Of a DNA stretch of 64,000 bases, positions 42,707 through 51,895 are shown piece after piece. The position numbers were made by a program, and so were the translations under genes. The stretch comes from Bacteroidia bacterium (GTDB lineage Bacteria; Bacteroidota; Bacteroidia; SpSt-205): assembly GCA_025062295.1 (NCBI GenBank), contig JANXAJ010000002.1:1-64000 (forward strand). Direction: 5' to 3'. The first letter of the stretch is position 1. Each line of letters starts with the position of its first letter. The notes beneath the pieces are model-generated. The model made no database searches. It saw only the letters and a program-made list of their open reading frames with translations, and was not told where the DNA came from.

Positions 42707-43223
42707 GCTGACGAGCCGCTTCATACAGAAAAATGCCTCCCGCTACCGCTACATTAAGGCTATGCTTTGTTCCAAATTGGGGTATCTCTATAATCATGTC
42801 ACACTGCTCTAAGAGCGTCTCTTGAATGCCGGTGAGCTCATTCCCTACGATGAGCAGCCAAGGGGGGGGCCTCCACTCAACCTCCCATAGGCTTATGCTC
42901 TGGTCTGTATGCTCTAAGGCTAAGAGCTTCCAGCCTTCTTCTTTCAATTGTCGGAGGAGAGGGAGAGGGTGAGCAATCGCTTCCCATACTACACTCTCTT
43001 CTGCTCCCAAAGCGCTGCGATAAATCTCGGGGTGGGGGGGTACAGGTGTGTATCCACCCAGATATACTTTCTCCACTCGGAAAGCATCAGCACTACGAAG
43101 CAAGCTCCCTACATTATACCGACTACGCACATTGTCCAAAAGAAGGCGGATTGGGAATTTCGGCGCATTTTTATATGCCTCTACGGAGAGGCGTCCGAGC
43201 TCTTCGGGTCTGAGCTTGCGCAT
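42621..43223 (-). CDS. TrmH/SpoU-family RNA 2'-O-methyltransferase
   Basis: This 200-residue trefoil-knot SAM-dependent methyltransferase has motif 1 LDNVRSRYNVGSLLRSADAFRV, motif 2 LLIVGNELTGI and motif 3 IPQFGTKHSLNVAVAGGIFLYE. The RNA substrate (tRNA or rRNA position) cannot be decided by sequence alone. The start is the ATG at 43223, 43 bp within the end of the upstream membrane protein gene. The C-terminal 28 codons lie antisense to the end of the S41 protease gene. Confidence 0.92.
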   Translation of the reverse strand: MRKLRPEELGRLSVEAYKNAPKFPIRLLLDNVRSRYNVGSLLRSADAFRVEKVYLGGYTPVPPHPEIYRSALGAEESVVWEAIAHPLPLLRQLKEEGWKLLALEHTDQSISLWEVEWRPPPWLLIVGNELTGIQETLLEQCDMIIEIPQFGTKHSLNVAVAGGIFLYEAARQLKVAKDARSVADQSIAPEPDEPPDLGPQ

Positions 43224-44692
43224 ACTATACGCCTCAGACAGACAGGCGCCGAACAAGGCTTATCGCAATACTTCACAAAAGGCCATAAAATTCCTGCTCC
43301 TAGACCCAGTTCATACCTTTGATCTACTATTCCGCAATCCACATATAGACAGGGACAATCTCGAAGAAGCAAAGGAAAATACCCTTCCCAGTCGCCCAAA
43401 CATAGGTCTATTCGCCTTCCCTTGAGGATGTAGGCAATGCTTCCCCCAATAATGCAACTGCGAGGAGGGAGACTATCGTAGGCTTGGCGAACCCTCTCTG
43501 CATAAGTGTAAGAGAGATGAGGAATCTCCAGACTCCAACGGAAGTGCTGATAAGTATTGCGAAGCTGCCATACCACCCATATCCCAGCTATGCTCACTAA
43601 GAGAGAGGAAGGGAGGGTACGCCAAAGGCGCTCCGCTGCATACAGCAGTATCGGTAGAAGAGTCAGGACAAAGTGCCGAGTATCCACAATCCCCACCCGC
43701 CCCTTAATCATGCTCCATGCATAGAGTCCTCCTTGAGTCAAAAAGAGCAGCCATAAGAGCTTGTCTCGCTTTTGTTCAGCCAAGGAAAAGGAAGGTCGGC
43801 CCCATTTCCAAAGAGCCGCTACAGTCAAAAGCCCTACAAGGAAAGCAAACCGAAGAAAAGGCACCTCTTGCCATAGGCGCCAGAAAAAATCAGGGGGTAC
43901 AGGCATACCCCGCATGCTAAGCCCGCTCTCTTGAGCAGGATGACTGAGTGCATTCCATAGAAAATATCCTCCTGCCCAGAGACCCTGAAAAGCCGCAATC
44001 ACAAGCCATCTAAGCCCTTCTCTCCAATTTCTACAAAGCCCCTGCCACAGCCCCCATAGCCCCAGAGCTATCCCAACAGCTAAACCGCTATATCTAACAA
44101 GGAAGAGAAGAGGTAGAAGAAATCCTATCCCTACCATCCACCACCCCTTCTCATCTCTGTAAAAACGCTCAAACGACCCTATCGTCAGAAGGAAAAACGG
44201 GATGAATAAATTCTCTGAGAGGGGGAAAGCTACATTCCACGTGTAGTTCGGAGGGTAAATGAAAAGAAAGAGCCAATCTGCTCGACTCTTGAAGAAGAAG
44301 AGCATGATTAGATAGCTCAGGATATAGAGTCCTACATTCAACCAGCGGCTAATGTAGAAGGGTTCAATGCCTGTAAGCCAAGAAGAGAAAGCTATGAGGG
44401 CGGGGTAGCCTAAGGGCCACTCAGACATCCAGCCATAGGGCAAAGGTTCAAAGAGGGATGGCATTCGCAGACCTTCACCATGTAGAAGACTGCGGGCAGC
44501 ACCTAAATAAGCGGTACAATCGGCTTGCGCTCGCCGAAGTCCATATGGCTCCATAAGAGCTAATGCATCCCATGAGACAATCCCCATTTGAAAGAGGAGA
44601 CAGCCTCGAACGACCCACCTCACCCAAGGGAGTGGAGGAGCTCCCACTTCCCTCCGCTCAAAAGCCTTCGCAAAGAAGGATCTCCAACTCAC
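43181..44692 (-). CDS. GT-C-type polytopic membrane glycosyltransferase
   Basis: This 503-residue protein has about ten transmembrane helices and a soluble C-terminus. Early in the sequence, RAQADCTAYLGAARSLLHGEGL matches the first periplasmic loop of GT39/PMT-like GT-C enzymes, where an acidic residue is catalytic, and WPLGYPALIA follows. These enzymes transfer sugars from polyprenyl phosphate donors at the periplasmic face. Acceptor and donor are unknown. I place the start at GTG 44692 rather than TTG 44698, since TACTTTTG ends 7 nt before the GTG. The C-terminus is cysteine-rich (RDCPCLYVDCG). Confidence 0.78.
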   Translation of the reverse strand: MSWRSFFAKAFERREVGAPPLPWVRWVVRGCLLFQMGIVSWDALALMEPYGLRRAQADCTAYLGAARSLLHGEGLRMPSLFEPLPYGWMSEWPLGYPALIAFSSWLTGIEPFYISRWLNVGLYILSYLIMLFFFKSRADWLFLFIYPPNYTWNVAFPLSENLFIPFFLLTIGSFERFYRDEKGWWMVGIGFLLPLLFLVRYSGLAVGIALGLWGLWQGLCRNWREGLRWLVIAAFQGLWAGGYFLWNALSHPAQESGLSMRGMPVPPDFFWRLWQEVPFLRFAFLVGLLTVAALWKWGRPSFSLAEQKRDKLLWLLFLTQGGLYAWSMIKGRVGIVDTRHFVLTLLPILLYAAERLWRTLPSSLLVSIAGIWVVWQLRNTYQHFRWSLEIPHLSYTYAERVRQAYDSLPPRSCIIGGSIAYILKGRRIDLCLGDWEGYFPLLLRDCPCLYVDCGIVDQRYELGLGAGILWPFVKYCDKPCSAPVCLRRIVCASSDPKSSDASP

Positions 44693-44699
44693 AGGCAAG

Positions 44700-44707
44700 C
44701 AAAAGTA
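44700..44707 (-). promoter_or_regulatory. -7 element TACTTTTG of the GT-C/TrmH operon
   Basis: Exact TAnnTTTG ending 7 nt before the GTG at 44692. It argues against the TTG at 44698, which would lie only 1 nt after the element. Confidence 0.7.
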
Positions 44708-44790
44708 AAGTAGAACTCGCTCTCCTAAATCTCAACGCCTGCAAAAGATAAATAAAGAAAGAGAGGATGACCCTGTATTTGTCTCTCCCT

Positions 44791-45237
44791 CTACTCAAAT
44801 TCCATCATAAGCGTTACGGGACCATAATTGAGAAGATGAACATTCATCATAGCTCCGAAAAGTCCTGTGGCCACTGGGAGCGAGGGGGCTTGACGCCGAA
44901 CTTCCGACACGAATGCCTCGTAAAGGGACCGAGCCACTTCTGCAGGAGCTGCTTCAACGAAAGAAGGTCTAAACCCTTTCTCCAGGCGCCCGTACAGAGT
45001 AAATTGAGAAACCAGTAGCAAGCTTCCTCCCACCTCTTGAACCGAACGGTTCATCTTGCCAGTTTCATCAGGAAAAATCCGAAGCTGAATCAGCTTAGAA
45101 GCTGCTTTCGGAAGGAGAGCCTCTGTATCTGAGCGATGAAATCCTACAAGGACTAAAAGTCCATGACTGATCTGACCCACTATTTTGCCCTCCACCTCCA
45201 CCGCTGCATGAGCTACTCGCTGAACTAAAAGGCGCAT
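44791..45237 (-). CDS. dtd: D-aminoacyl-tRNA deacylase
   Basis: This 148-residue homodimeric proofreading enzyme hydrolyses D-aminoacyl-tRNA and Gly-tRNA(Ala). Family motifs are MRLLVQRVAHAAV at the N-terminus, the catalytic SQFTLYG, and TGLFGAMMNVHLLNYGPVTLMM, which contains the second active-site segment ending in NxGPVT. The ATG at 45237 overlaps the rsgA stop as TAATG, so the two are coupled. The track start at 45336 is inside rsgA and rejected. Confidence 0.96.
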   Translation of the reverse strand: MRLLVQRVAHAAVEVEGKIVGQISHGLLVLVGFHRSDTEALLPKAASKLIQLRIFPDETGKMNRSVQEVGGSLLLVSQFTLYGRLEKGFRPSFVEAAPAEVARSLYEAFVSEVRRQAPSLPVATGLFGAMMNVHLLNYGPVTLMMEFE

Positions 45238-46157
45238 TAGGTCGGTGTTGCTTTGAGTTCCTTCAATAAAGCTAAATAGGTATGATAACGAGAAGAGGGT
45301 ATCTCTCCTCTCTCCACAGCTGGAAGAACCGCACAACCTGGTTCATCTATATGCAGGCAATTATTGAATTGGCACTGGCGCAGATAAGCTCGCATTTCAG
45401 GAAAGTAATGCGAAAGCTCTGAAGGCTGAACATCTCCTATCCGAAATTCACCAAAGCCTGGTGAATCTATCACTTCTCCTCCTTCAGGAAGTTCATACAA
45501 AGCAGAATAAGTAGTGGTATGGCGTCCCCGTTGAGTGAGCCGAACAAGAGGCTGAGTAGGCAAGTGGAGGAAGGGAATAAGCCGATTAATCAGCGAGCTC
45601 TTTCCTACTCCGCTCAAGCCTGTGATAAAGGTCCGTTTATTTCTTAGATAAACTCGCAGTGATTCTATCCCCTCACCTGTTTGGCTTGACACGAGAAAAG
45701 TAGGATAGCCAATCTGCTGATAGAGTCTTATAAGGTTTCTTCGCTTCTCTTCTGAAGAGGGCTTGAGGGGTAGGTCAGCCTTTGTAAAAGCCAAACCTGC
45801 AGGAACATCAAAAGCTTCACATAAAACAAGAAACCCATCTACATACCGTAGAGGGGTAAAAGGAGCCTCCACAGTGACCAAAAGGAGCGCCTGATCTATA
45901 TTACAAGCGAGAATCTGGCGGCGGTGATAATGATTGGGGTCCACTCGGATGAGCCAATTTCGTCGGGGGAAAATTTCTTCAATAACAGCTATCCCTTCTT
46001 CTGTGCGGACTCGGACTCTATCACCTACGCCCACAGGTGTGGTAAGGTCATGGACTGTAAGTCTGAATTTTCCTCTGAGAGTAGCTGGAAGGATCATTCC
46101 TTCCTCTGTACGCACATGAACATGGTCACCTGAAGTCCGAATGACCGTAGCCTCCAT
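45237..46157 (-). CDS. rsgA: Ribosome small subunit-dependent GTPase RsgA
   Basis: This 306-residue circularly permuted GTPase assists late 30S maturation. It has an N-terminal OB fold (residues 1-70), then G4 FTKADL before G1 TGLSGVGKSSLINRL and G3 DSPGFGEF, and a C-terminal zinc knuckle (CQFNNCLHIDEPGC). All positions fit the family. Only 22 bp separate its ATG from the divergent epimerase ATG. A near-match to the -7 element, CATATTTG, lies 17 nt upstream. Confidence 0.96.
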   Translation of the reverse strand: MEATVIRTSGDHVHVRTEEGMILPATLRGKFRLTVHDLTTPVGVGDRVRVRTEEGIAVIEEIFPRRNWLIRVDPNHYHRRQILACNIDQALLLVTVEAPFTPLRYVDGFLVLCEAFDVPAGLAFTKADLPLKPSSEEKRRNLIRLYQQIGYPTFLVSSQTGEGIESLRVYLRNKRTFITGLSGVGKSSLINRLIPFLHLPTQPLVRLTQRGRHTTTYSALYELPEGGEVIDSPGFGEFRIGDVQPSELSHYFPEMRAYLRQCQFNNCLHIDEPGCAVLPAVERGEIPSSRYHTYLALLKELKATPT

Positions 46158-46163
46158 GCATAA

Positions 46164-46171
46164 TACCTTTG
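46164..46171 (+). promoter_or_regulatory. -7 element TACCTTTG of the epimerase gene
   Basis: Exact TAnnTTTG in the 22-bp gap between divergent genes, ending 8 nt before the ATG at 46180. Confidence 0.75.
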
Positions 46172-46179
46172 AGGCAAAT

Positions 46180-47154
46180 ATGCGTATTCTTCTTACAGGA
46201 GCCGCCGGTTTTATTGGAAGTTTTACAGCCCAAAGGCTTCTTCAGGAAGGCTACGAAGTGATTGGAATAGATAACCTCAATAGCTACTATCATCCCTCCC
46301 TCAAAAAGCATCGCCTCAGCTGGCTCATATCCTCTCCCAATTTCCAGTTCCATGCCCTTGATCTGTCCGATTGGAATAGCATGGCAAGCCTGTTTGAATT
46401 TGCGGCCCCCATAGATGCGGTTATCAACCTTGCGGCACAGCCAGGCGTTCGCTCCAGCCTTGAGCAACCTTACCCCTATTATCAGGCTAACTCTACGGGC
46501 AACTTTCACCTTTTAGAACTTATGCGACGCCATGGCATAAAGCAGTATGTGTTGGCTTCTACCTCCTCTCTATATGCAGGTGCATCCCTCCCATTCTCTG
46601 AAGATTGCATTGTAGATACGCCTATCTCACCCTATGCTGCTTCTAAGCGGGCAGCAGAGATTCTTGCCTACACTTATCACTATCAGTATGGGATTGATGT
46701 GGCGGTTCTCCGATATTTCACAGTGTATGGACCCGCAGGACGCCCAGATATGGGTATTTTTCGTTTCATCGAATGGATTTATCGAGAAGAGCCCCTCCAT
46801 CTTTATGGAGATGGGACACAATCGCGAGATTTCACCTATGTTGAGGATGTCGCTGAAGCTACATTGGCAGCCTTACAAGTGAAGGGCTATGAAATTTTCA
46901 ACATTGGAGGGGGAAAGCCTCCTTCTTCCCTCTTAGAGGTGATTCATCACATTCAGAAGCGCTTGAGAAAGGAGGCAAAAATCATCTACCATCCACCCTC
47001 TCGCGCAGATCTTCATCATACGCAAGCAGATATTCGCAAGGCAGAGAGTCTTTTAGGCTGGAGACCAAAAGTAGAATTTTGGACAGGTTTAGACCGCACT
47101 ATAGAGTGGCATCTGGAAAATAGGGAGCTTTTAGATGGCTTGCCTCTATCCTAA
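46180..47154 (+). CDS. NAD-dependent sugar-nucleotide epimerase, probably UDP-glucuronate 4-epimerase
   Basis: This 324-residue extended SDR enzyme has the Rossmann motif LLTGAAGFIGSFTA, the NAAQPGVR segment, catalytic YAASKRAAE (Y-x-x-x-K), and substrate-binding LRYFTVYGPAGRPDMGIFRF and DGTQSRDFTYVEDV. The GRPDM and GIDNLNSYY segments resemble UDP-glucuronate 4-epimerases that make UDP-galacturonate for surface polysaccharides, but related 4-epimerases cannot be excluded. The start is the ATG at 46180, not the track start at 46141, which overlaps rsgA. Confidence 0.85.
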   Translation: MRILLTGAAGFIGSFTAQRLLQEGYEVIGIDNLNSYYHPSLKKHRLSWLISSPNFQFHALDLSDWNSMASLFEFAAPIDAVINLAAQPGVRSSLEQPYPYYQANSTGNFHLLELMRRHGIKQYVLASTSSLYAGASLPFSEDCIVDTPISPYAASKRAAEILAYTYHYQYGIDVAVLRYFTVYGPAGRPDMGIFRFIEWIYREEPLHLYGDGTQSRDFTYVEDVAEATLAALQVKGYEIFNIGGGKPPSSLLEVIHHIQKRLRKEAKIIYHPPSRADLHHTQADIRKAESLLGWRPKVEFWTGLDRTIEWHLENRELLDGLPLS

Positions 47155-47719
47155 GTACAGAGGCAAGGGCATATTTGTTTTGCTCTGTGGGCTGATTATG
47201 AGTGCTCAAACCTCCTCCAACTTTTATGCAGACACAGCCTATCGCCGAGCACAGAAACTCTATTTTCTTGCCGTACAATCCGAAGAATACCTGGAAGAAG
47301 CAGAAAAAGCTTTTCAGAGTCTGATTAGCCGCTATGGTCGTCAAGACCCTCTCTTGATGTATTTGCACGGCCTAACAGCTTTGAAGGCTCGGTATGCCCT
47401 CAATCCCCTCAAGAAGCGGGACTACTTTTACGAAGCTGTCCGTCAAATGGATGCTATCGTACAGAAAACTCCAAACGATGTGGAAATTCGGTTTCTGCGG
47501 GGCTCCTTCTATTACTACCTTCCATTCTTTCTGGGCAAGCGGGCTCAAGCAGAGGAGGACCTTCGGACTCTGACCCTTCTCCTTCTCAAGAATGTTGATA
47601 CATACCGAAAACGGTACTCTTATGAAGCTTTGAAGGCTATAATAGGTTTTTTAGAACAAAGCCGGTGGATAGAGGACGAAAAAATCAAAAAAATCAAGGA
47701 AATATACACTATATTCTAA
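47135..47719 (+). CDS. Hypothetical exported helical protein with TPR-like content
   Basis: I do not recognise this 194-residue protein. An N-terminal signal-like segment (GIFVLLCGLIMSAQ) is followed by amphipathic helices resembling two or three TPR units (SEEYLEEAEKAFQSLISRYG; NDVEIRFLRGSFYYYL), and a lysine-rich C-terminus. The ATG at 47135 overlaps the epimerase stop by 20 bp, indicating an operon. It may be periplasmic. Confidence 0.72.
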   Translation: MACLYPKYRGKGIFVLLCGLIMSAQTSSNFYADTAYRRAQKLYFLAVQSEEYLEEAEKAFQSLISRYGRQDPLLMYLHGLTALKARYALNPLKKRDYFYEAVRQMDAIVQKTPNDVEIRFLRGSFYYYLPFFLGKRAQAEEDLRTLTLLLLKNVDTYRKRYSYEALKAIIGFLEQSRWIEDEKIKKIKEIYTIF

Positions 47720-47731
47720 TAATCTCAGCCC

Positions 47732-49096
47732 ATGACCATAGACCAATGGATAGAAGAGCGAAAGGAGGTTCTTCTGAGCGAGCTTATGGAGTTTCTCCGC
47801 TTTCCAAGCATTAGCGCTCAGAAGAAACACTGGGATGATCTTCACAGAACGGCTCTCTGGCTGAAAGACAGGCTTGAACGATTAGGTTTTACCACTACCC
47901 TTTTAGGGGAGCCGCCTGTGGTGTGGGGTCACTACAAAGGGGCACAAGAAACTCCCACTGTAGTATTCTACGGTCATTACGATGTGCAGCCGCCAGACCC
48001 TCTCTCCCTCTGGGAAAGTCCGCCTTTTGAACCCCAAATCCGGGGTGAGGCGATATATGCAAGAGGTGCTGCAGACGATAAGGGGCAGGTCTTTGCCCAC
48101 TTAGCCGTATGGCAGTACTTCATGGAATCTCAGGGTAGAATCCCTCTCTCTATCCATGCTCTAATAGAAGGGGAAGAGGAAACGGGCAGCAAGACTTTCA
48201 GCCAAATCTTGAGAGAAAATGAAAAAGCATGGCGAGGGGATGTAGGCATAGTTTCAGATACCGCCTTTTTTTCAAAAGATGTTCCTACACTGACCATAGG
48301 GCTGCGTGGGCTTGTTTATACAGAAATCAGAGTTTGCGGACCTGCGCGTGACCTTCATTCGGGGGGATTTGGAGGAGTGGTAGCAAATCCGGCTTTAGCG
48401 CTTGCTCATATTCTCAGCGCTCTGAAGGGTCCTGATGAACGCGTGCGTATTCCAGGCTTTTATGAGAAGGTACGCCCGGCTTCAGCGGCAGAACGGCGAT
48501 GGAATTGGGAGCTTCCAGCCAATGAAGCCCACTATCAGCGGCTCACAGGGGCTCCTGCTATCGTAGGGGAAGTAGGCTTCTCCCCCCTGGAGCGGATCGG
48601 TATTCGCCCTACTTTAGATGTAAATGGACTTTGGAGTGGCTACACTGGCGAGGGTTCCAAAACAATTATCCCCGCAGAGGCAGTGGCGAAGGTCTCCATG
48701 CGACTGGTCCCACATCAAGAGCCAAGGGAAGTATGGGAGAGCTTCCGTCAATATGTGGAGAGAATAGCCCCGTCTGGCGTTACGGTATCCGTGAGTCTCC
48801 TTCATGAGCCAGCTCCCCCTTTTGAGACGCCGGTCGACTCTCTTGCTTATCAGCTTGCAGCCGCTGCAATGGAGCGAGCCTTTGGAAAAGCCCCTCTCCC
48901 CCTTCGGGAAGGCGGCTCTATCCCCATTCTAAATCTTCTCCAGCAGGCAACAGGCGGCATTCCTATTGTCCTTATGGGTTTCGGACTTCCCTCTGATGCC
49001 GTTCATAGTCCAAATGAGCACTTTCAACTGAATCAGCTCTGGAAAGGCATAAAAGCCCTTGCTTACTTCTATGAAAGTTTAGCTGCAAAAAAGTAG
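47732..49096 (+). CDS. M20-family metallopeptidase (dipeptidase-like)
   Basis: This 454-residue cytoplasmic di-zinc peptidase has metal-binding motifs VVFYGHYDVQP, YARGAADDKGQ, the catalytic EGEEETGS and the C-terminal SDAVHSPNEH. The inserted dimerisation domain sits at about residues 200-360. This is the M20 dipeptidase group that includes carnosinase-like enzymes, and precise substrate is not clear. It follows the preceding gene by 12 nt and is probably in the same operon. Confidence 0.92.
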   Translation: MTIDQWIEERKEVLLSELMEFLRFPSISAQKKHWDDLHRTALWLKDRLERLGFTTTLLGEPPVVWGHYKGAQETPTVVFYGHYDVQPPDPLSLWESPPFEPQIRGEAIYARGAADDKGQVFAHLAVWQYFMESQGRIPLSIHALIEGEEETGSKTFSQILRENEKAWRGDVGIVSDTAFFSKDVPTLTIGLRGLVYTEIRVCGPARDLHSGGFGGVVANPALALAHILSALKGPDERVRIPGFYEKVRPASAAERRWNWELPANEAHYQRLTGAPAIVGEVGFSPLERIGIRPTLDVNGLWSGYTGEGSKTIIPAEAVAKVSMRLVPHQEPREVWESFRQYVERIAPSGVTVSVSLLHEPAPPFETPVDSLAYQLAAAAMERAFGKAPLPLREGGSIPILNLLQQATGGIPIVLMGFGLPSDAVHSPNEHFQLNQLWKGIKALAYFYESLAAKK

Positions 49097-49177
49097 GTAG
49101 ATGGTTTTATAGAATGCCGCACCTTCTCCAAGCCCAGTAGGGGCTATCTTCCCAAAGCCCTATCCAGCCCAGATTCC

Positions 49178-49185
49178 TACCTTTG
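49178..49185 (+). promoter_or_regulatory. -7 element TACCTTTG of acnA
   Basis: Exact TAnnTTTG ending 4 nt before the ATG at 49190. It implies a leaderless acnA mRNA. Confidence 0.8.
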
Positions 49186-49189
49186 CCTT

Positions 49190-51895
49190 ATGACGCAGTG
49201 GAAAAAGTCCTTTGGAGAGGGCTTAAGTTATATTGACTTGCCAGCTGCTGCTCAAGCATATGGCATAGATTTGACTGCGCTCCCTTATAGTCTCCGAATC
49301 CTTTTAGAAAATGCTCTCAGACACTTAGACGGCTTCAAGGTTACAGAAGCTCACCTAATGCCTTTCCGTCAATGGAGTGGGCGACCGAGTCCAGAGGAAG
49401 AGATTGCTTTTATTCCTGCTCGGGTGCTAATGCAGGATTTTACAGGGGTACCCGCTGCTGTTGACTTGGCTTCCTTGCGGGAGGCAGTCTCTGCAAATGG
49501 AGGAGACCCTCGCTCTATTAACCCTCTTGTTCCTGTAGACCTCGTGATAGACCACTCGGTTCAGGTTGACTCTTTTGGGAATGCCTCGGCCCTTCAGCGC
49601 AATATTGAGAAGGAATATCAGCAAAATCAAGAACGCTACGTATTTCTCAAGTGGGTTCAGCAAGCATTTGACAACTTTCGGATAGTTCCGCCAGGGATGG
49701 GGATTGTGCATCAGGTGAATTTGGAGTATTTGGCCCAGGTAATAACGGAGCGAGGTGGGTGGGTATTTCCAGACACGCTTGTGGGGACAGACTCTCACAC
49801 GCCGATGGTGAACGGCATAGGCGTGGTCGGATGGGGGGTGGGAGGCATTGAAGCAGAAGCAGCCATGTTAGGGCAGCCGTTTTACTTTCCCTGTCCAGAG
49901 GTTATTGGGCTGCGGCTGGAGGGATGCCTCCGACCTGGGGTCACAGCGACAGACCTTGTCCTCACAATTACAGAGCTGCTGCGAAAAGTAGGAGTCGTAG
50001 ATAAATTTGTGGAAATCTTCGGACCCGGTCTTTCCACCTTGACCGTTCCCGACCGAGCTACTATCTCAAACATGTCTCCTGAATTTGGATGTACAGTAAC
50101 ATACTTTCCGATTGATGAGCAGACTCTGACTTACTTGCGACTCACGGGACGCAAGCAGAGTAAGATTGAGGTTATTCGGCGGTATGCTGAGCTGAACCAT
50201 CTCTGGTGGAAAGCGGAGCAGATCCCGATTTACACGAAGGTCATCTCTCTGGACTTGGGTTCGGTAGAACCTGTAGTTGCGGGCCCTCGCCGTCCCCAGG
50301 ATAGAATTCCCCTGAGAGAGGTGAAGCAGATTGTTCAGCAAAACATACAAGGCACCTATCAGAAAAAGGGACTTTCGGTGAGTGCTCAGCCTCTGACCTT
50401 CCTAAAAGAAGCCCCCCCACCAAATGGATATGCCCATTTGTATGCGGGAGATGCGGACTACTTTCTCTCGGATGGGAGCGTCGTGATCGCTGCTATTACG
50501 AGCTGCACTAATACCTCTAATCCATCGGTGATGCTGGCAGCTGGACTCGTGGCGAAGAAGGCTGTATCCATGGGACTCACTCCCAAGCCCTGGGTCAAAA
50601 CGACTCTTGCACCCGGTTCTCGAGTCGTGACACGGTACTTAGAGAAAGCGGGACTCCTTCCTTACTTAGAAGCGCTTCGGTTTCATGTGGCGGGATATGG
50701 CTGTACAACTTGCATCGGCAATAGCGGGACGCTTCCACCCGCTGTCTCCCGAGGAATTCAAGAGAAAAACCTCGTCGTAGCGGCTGTCCTTTCAGGCAAT
50801 AGAAACTTTGAGGCCCGCATTCATCCACAGGTCAGAATGAACTTCCTTGCCTCTCCTCCTCTTGTGGTGGCTTATGCCCTTGCAGGAAGAGTAGATATTG
50901 ACCTGGAGAAAGAACCGATTGGCTACGACCCCGATGGCCAGCCAGTATATTTGCGAGATATCTGGTTTTCCCAAGAAGAGGTTGATCAGCTTTTGAAATC
51001 CGTGATTGATGAGGAGGACTACAAACTGAATTACGCTCATATTTTTGAAGGAGAGGCTGCATGGCAATCCCTTAAGGCCCCCTCTGGACATCTCTACGCT
51101 TGGGAGGAGTCATCAACATATATTCGTCGGGCGCCTTTCTTTGATGGGCTGACAGCGACTGTGCCTCCCCTCAAGGACATACTCAATGCGCGAGTATTGC
51201 TCGTTTTAGGTGACTCCGTAACAACCGATCACATTTCCCCAGCTGGCTCCATCCCCTCTCAATCCCCTGCAGGTCAATATTTGATTGAAAAAGGGGTAGA
51301 TGTGAAAGATTTCAACTCTTACGGGGCTCGGCGAGGCAATCATGAAGTGATGATGCGAGGGACTTTTGCAAATGTGCGCTTACGCAACAAACTGGTGGAG
51401 CGAGAGGGCGGCTGGACCCTTCATCATCCAACGGGTGAGCTTTTGCCTGTCTATGAGGCAGCCATGCGTTATCAAGCCGAAGGCACGCCACTCTTAGTGA
51501 TTGCAGGCAAAGAATATGGAAGCGGTTCCTCCCGAGATTGGGCAGCTAAAGGTCCAGCCCTTCTGGGTATCAAGGCTGTGATAGCAGAGAGCTACGAGCG
51601 CATTCACCGAAGCAACCTCGTAGGAATGGGCATCCTCCCCCTACAATTCCTCCCAGGGGAAAGTGCTGAAGTTTTAGGTCTTACAGGAAAAGAGATATAC
51701 ACGATCCACGGCATAAAGGAGGGACTCACTCCGCTCAAGCGTCTCTCGGTGAGCACAATAGACCCAACCACAGGCTCAAGCAGGCATTTTGAAGTGATAG
51801 CCCTTCTGCGCTCAGAGATAGAGGTGGCTTATTACCGACATGGGGGCGTTCTAAACTATGTTCTTCGGACGCAGTTCCTTGGAGGATCTGCCTGA
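49190..51895 (+). CDS. acnA: Aconitate hydratase A
   Basis: This 901-residue enzyme interconverts citrate and isocitrate through a 4Fe-4S cluster. The three cluster cysteines lie in TSCTNTSNPSVM and GYGCTTCIGNSG, with the DSHTPMVNGIGVVGWGVGGIEAEA segment typical of AcnA/IRP1-type aconitases. The C-terminal swivel domain contains GDSVTTDHISPAG and YGSGSSRDWAAKG. Length is normal. Its last 38 bp overlap rsmG. An RNA-binding regulatory role, as in some AcnA proteins, is possible but not visible. Confidence 0.97.
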   Translation: MTQWKKSFGEGLSYIDLPAAAQAYGIDLTALPYSLRILLENALRHLDGFKVTEAHLMPFRQWSGRPSPEEEIAFIPARVLMQDFTGVPAAVDLASLREAVSANGGDPRSINPLVPVDLVIDHSVQVDSFGNASALQRNIEKEYQQNQERYVFLKWVQQAFDNFRIVPPGMGIVHQVNLEYLAQVITERGGWVFPDTLVGTDSHTPMVNGIGVVGWGVGGIEAEAAMLGQPFYFPCPEVIGLRLEGCLRPGVTATDLVLTITELLRKVGVVDKFVEIFGPGLSTLTVPDRATISNMSPEFGCTVTYFPIDEQTLTYLRLTGRKQSKIEVIRRYAELNHLWWKAEQIPIYTKVISLDLGSVEPVVAGPRRPQDRIPLREVKQIVQQNIQGTYQKKGLSVSAQPLTFLKEAPPPNGYAHLYAGDADYFLSDGSVVIAAITSCTNTSNPSVMLAAGLVAKKAVSMGLTPKPWVKTTLAPGSRVVTRYLEKAGLLPYLEALRFHVAGYGCTTCIGNSGTLPPAVSRGIQEKNLVVAAVLSGNRNFEARIHPQVRMNFLASPPLVVAYALAGRVDIDLEKEPIGYDPDGQPVYLRDIWFSQEEVDQLLKSVIDEEDYKLNYAHIFEGEAAWQSLKAPSGHLYAWEESSTYIRRAPFFDGLTATVPPLKDILNARVLLVLGDSVTTDHISPAGSIPSQSPAGQYLIEKGVDVKDFNSYGARRGNHEVMMRGTFANVRLRNKLVEREGGWTLHHPTGELLPVYEAAMRYQAEGTPLLVIAGKEYGSGSSRDWAAKGPALLGIKAVIAESYERIHRSNLVGMGILPLQFLPGESAEVLGLTGKEIYTIHGIKEGLTPLKRLSVSTIDPTTGSSRHFEVIALLRSEIEVAYYRHGGVLNYVLRTQFLGGSA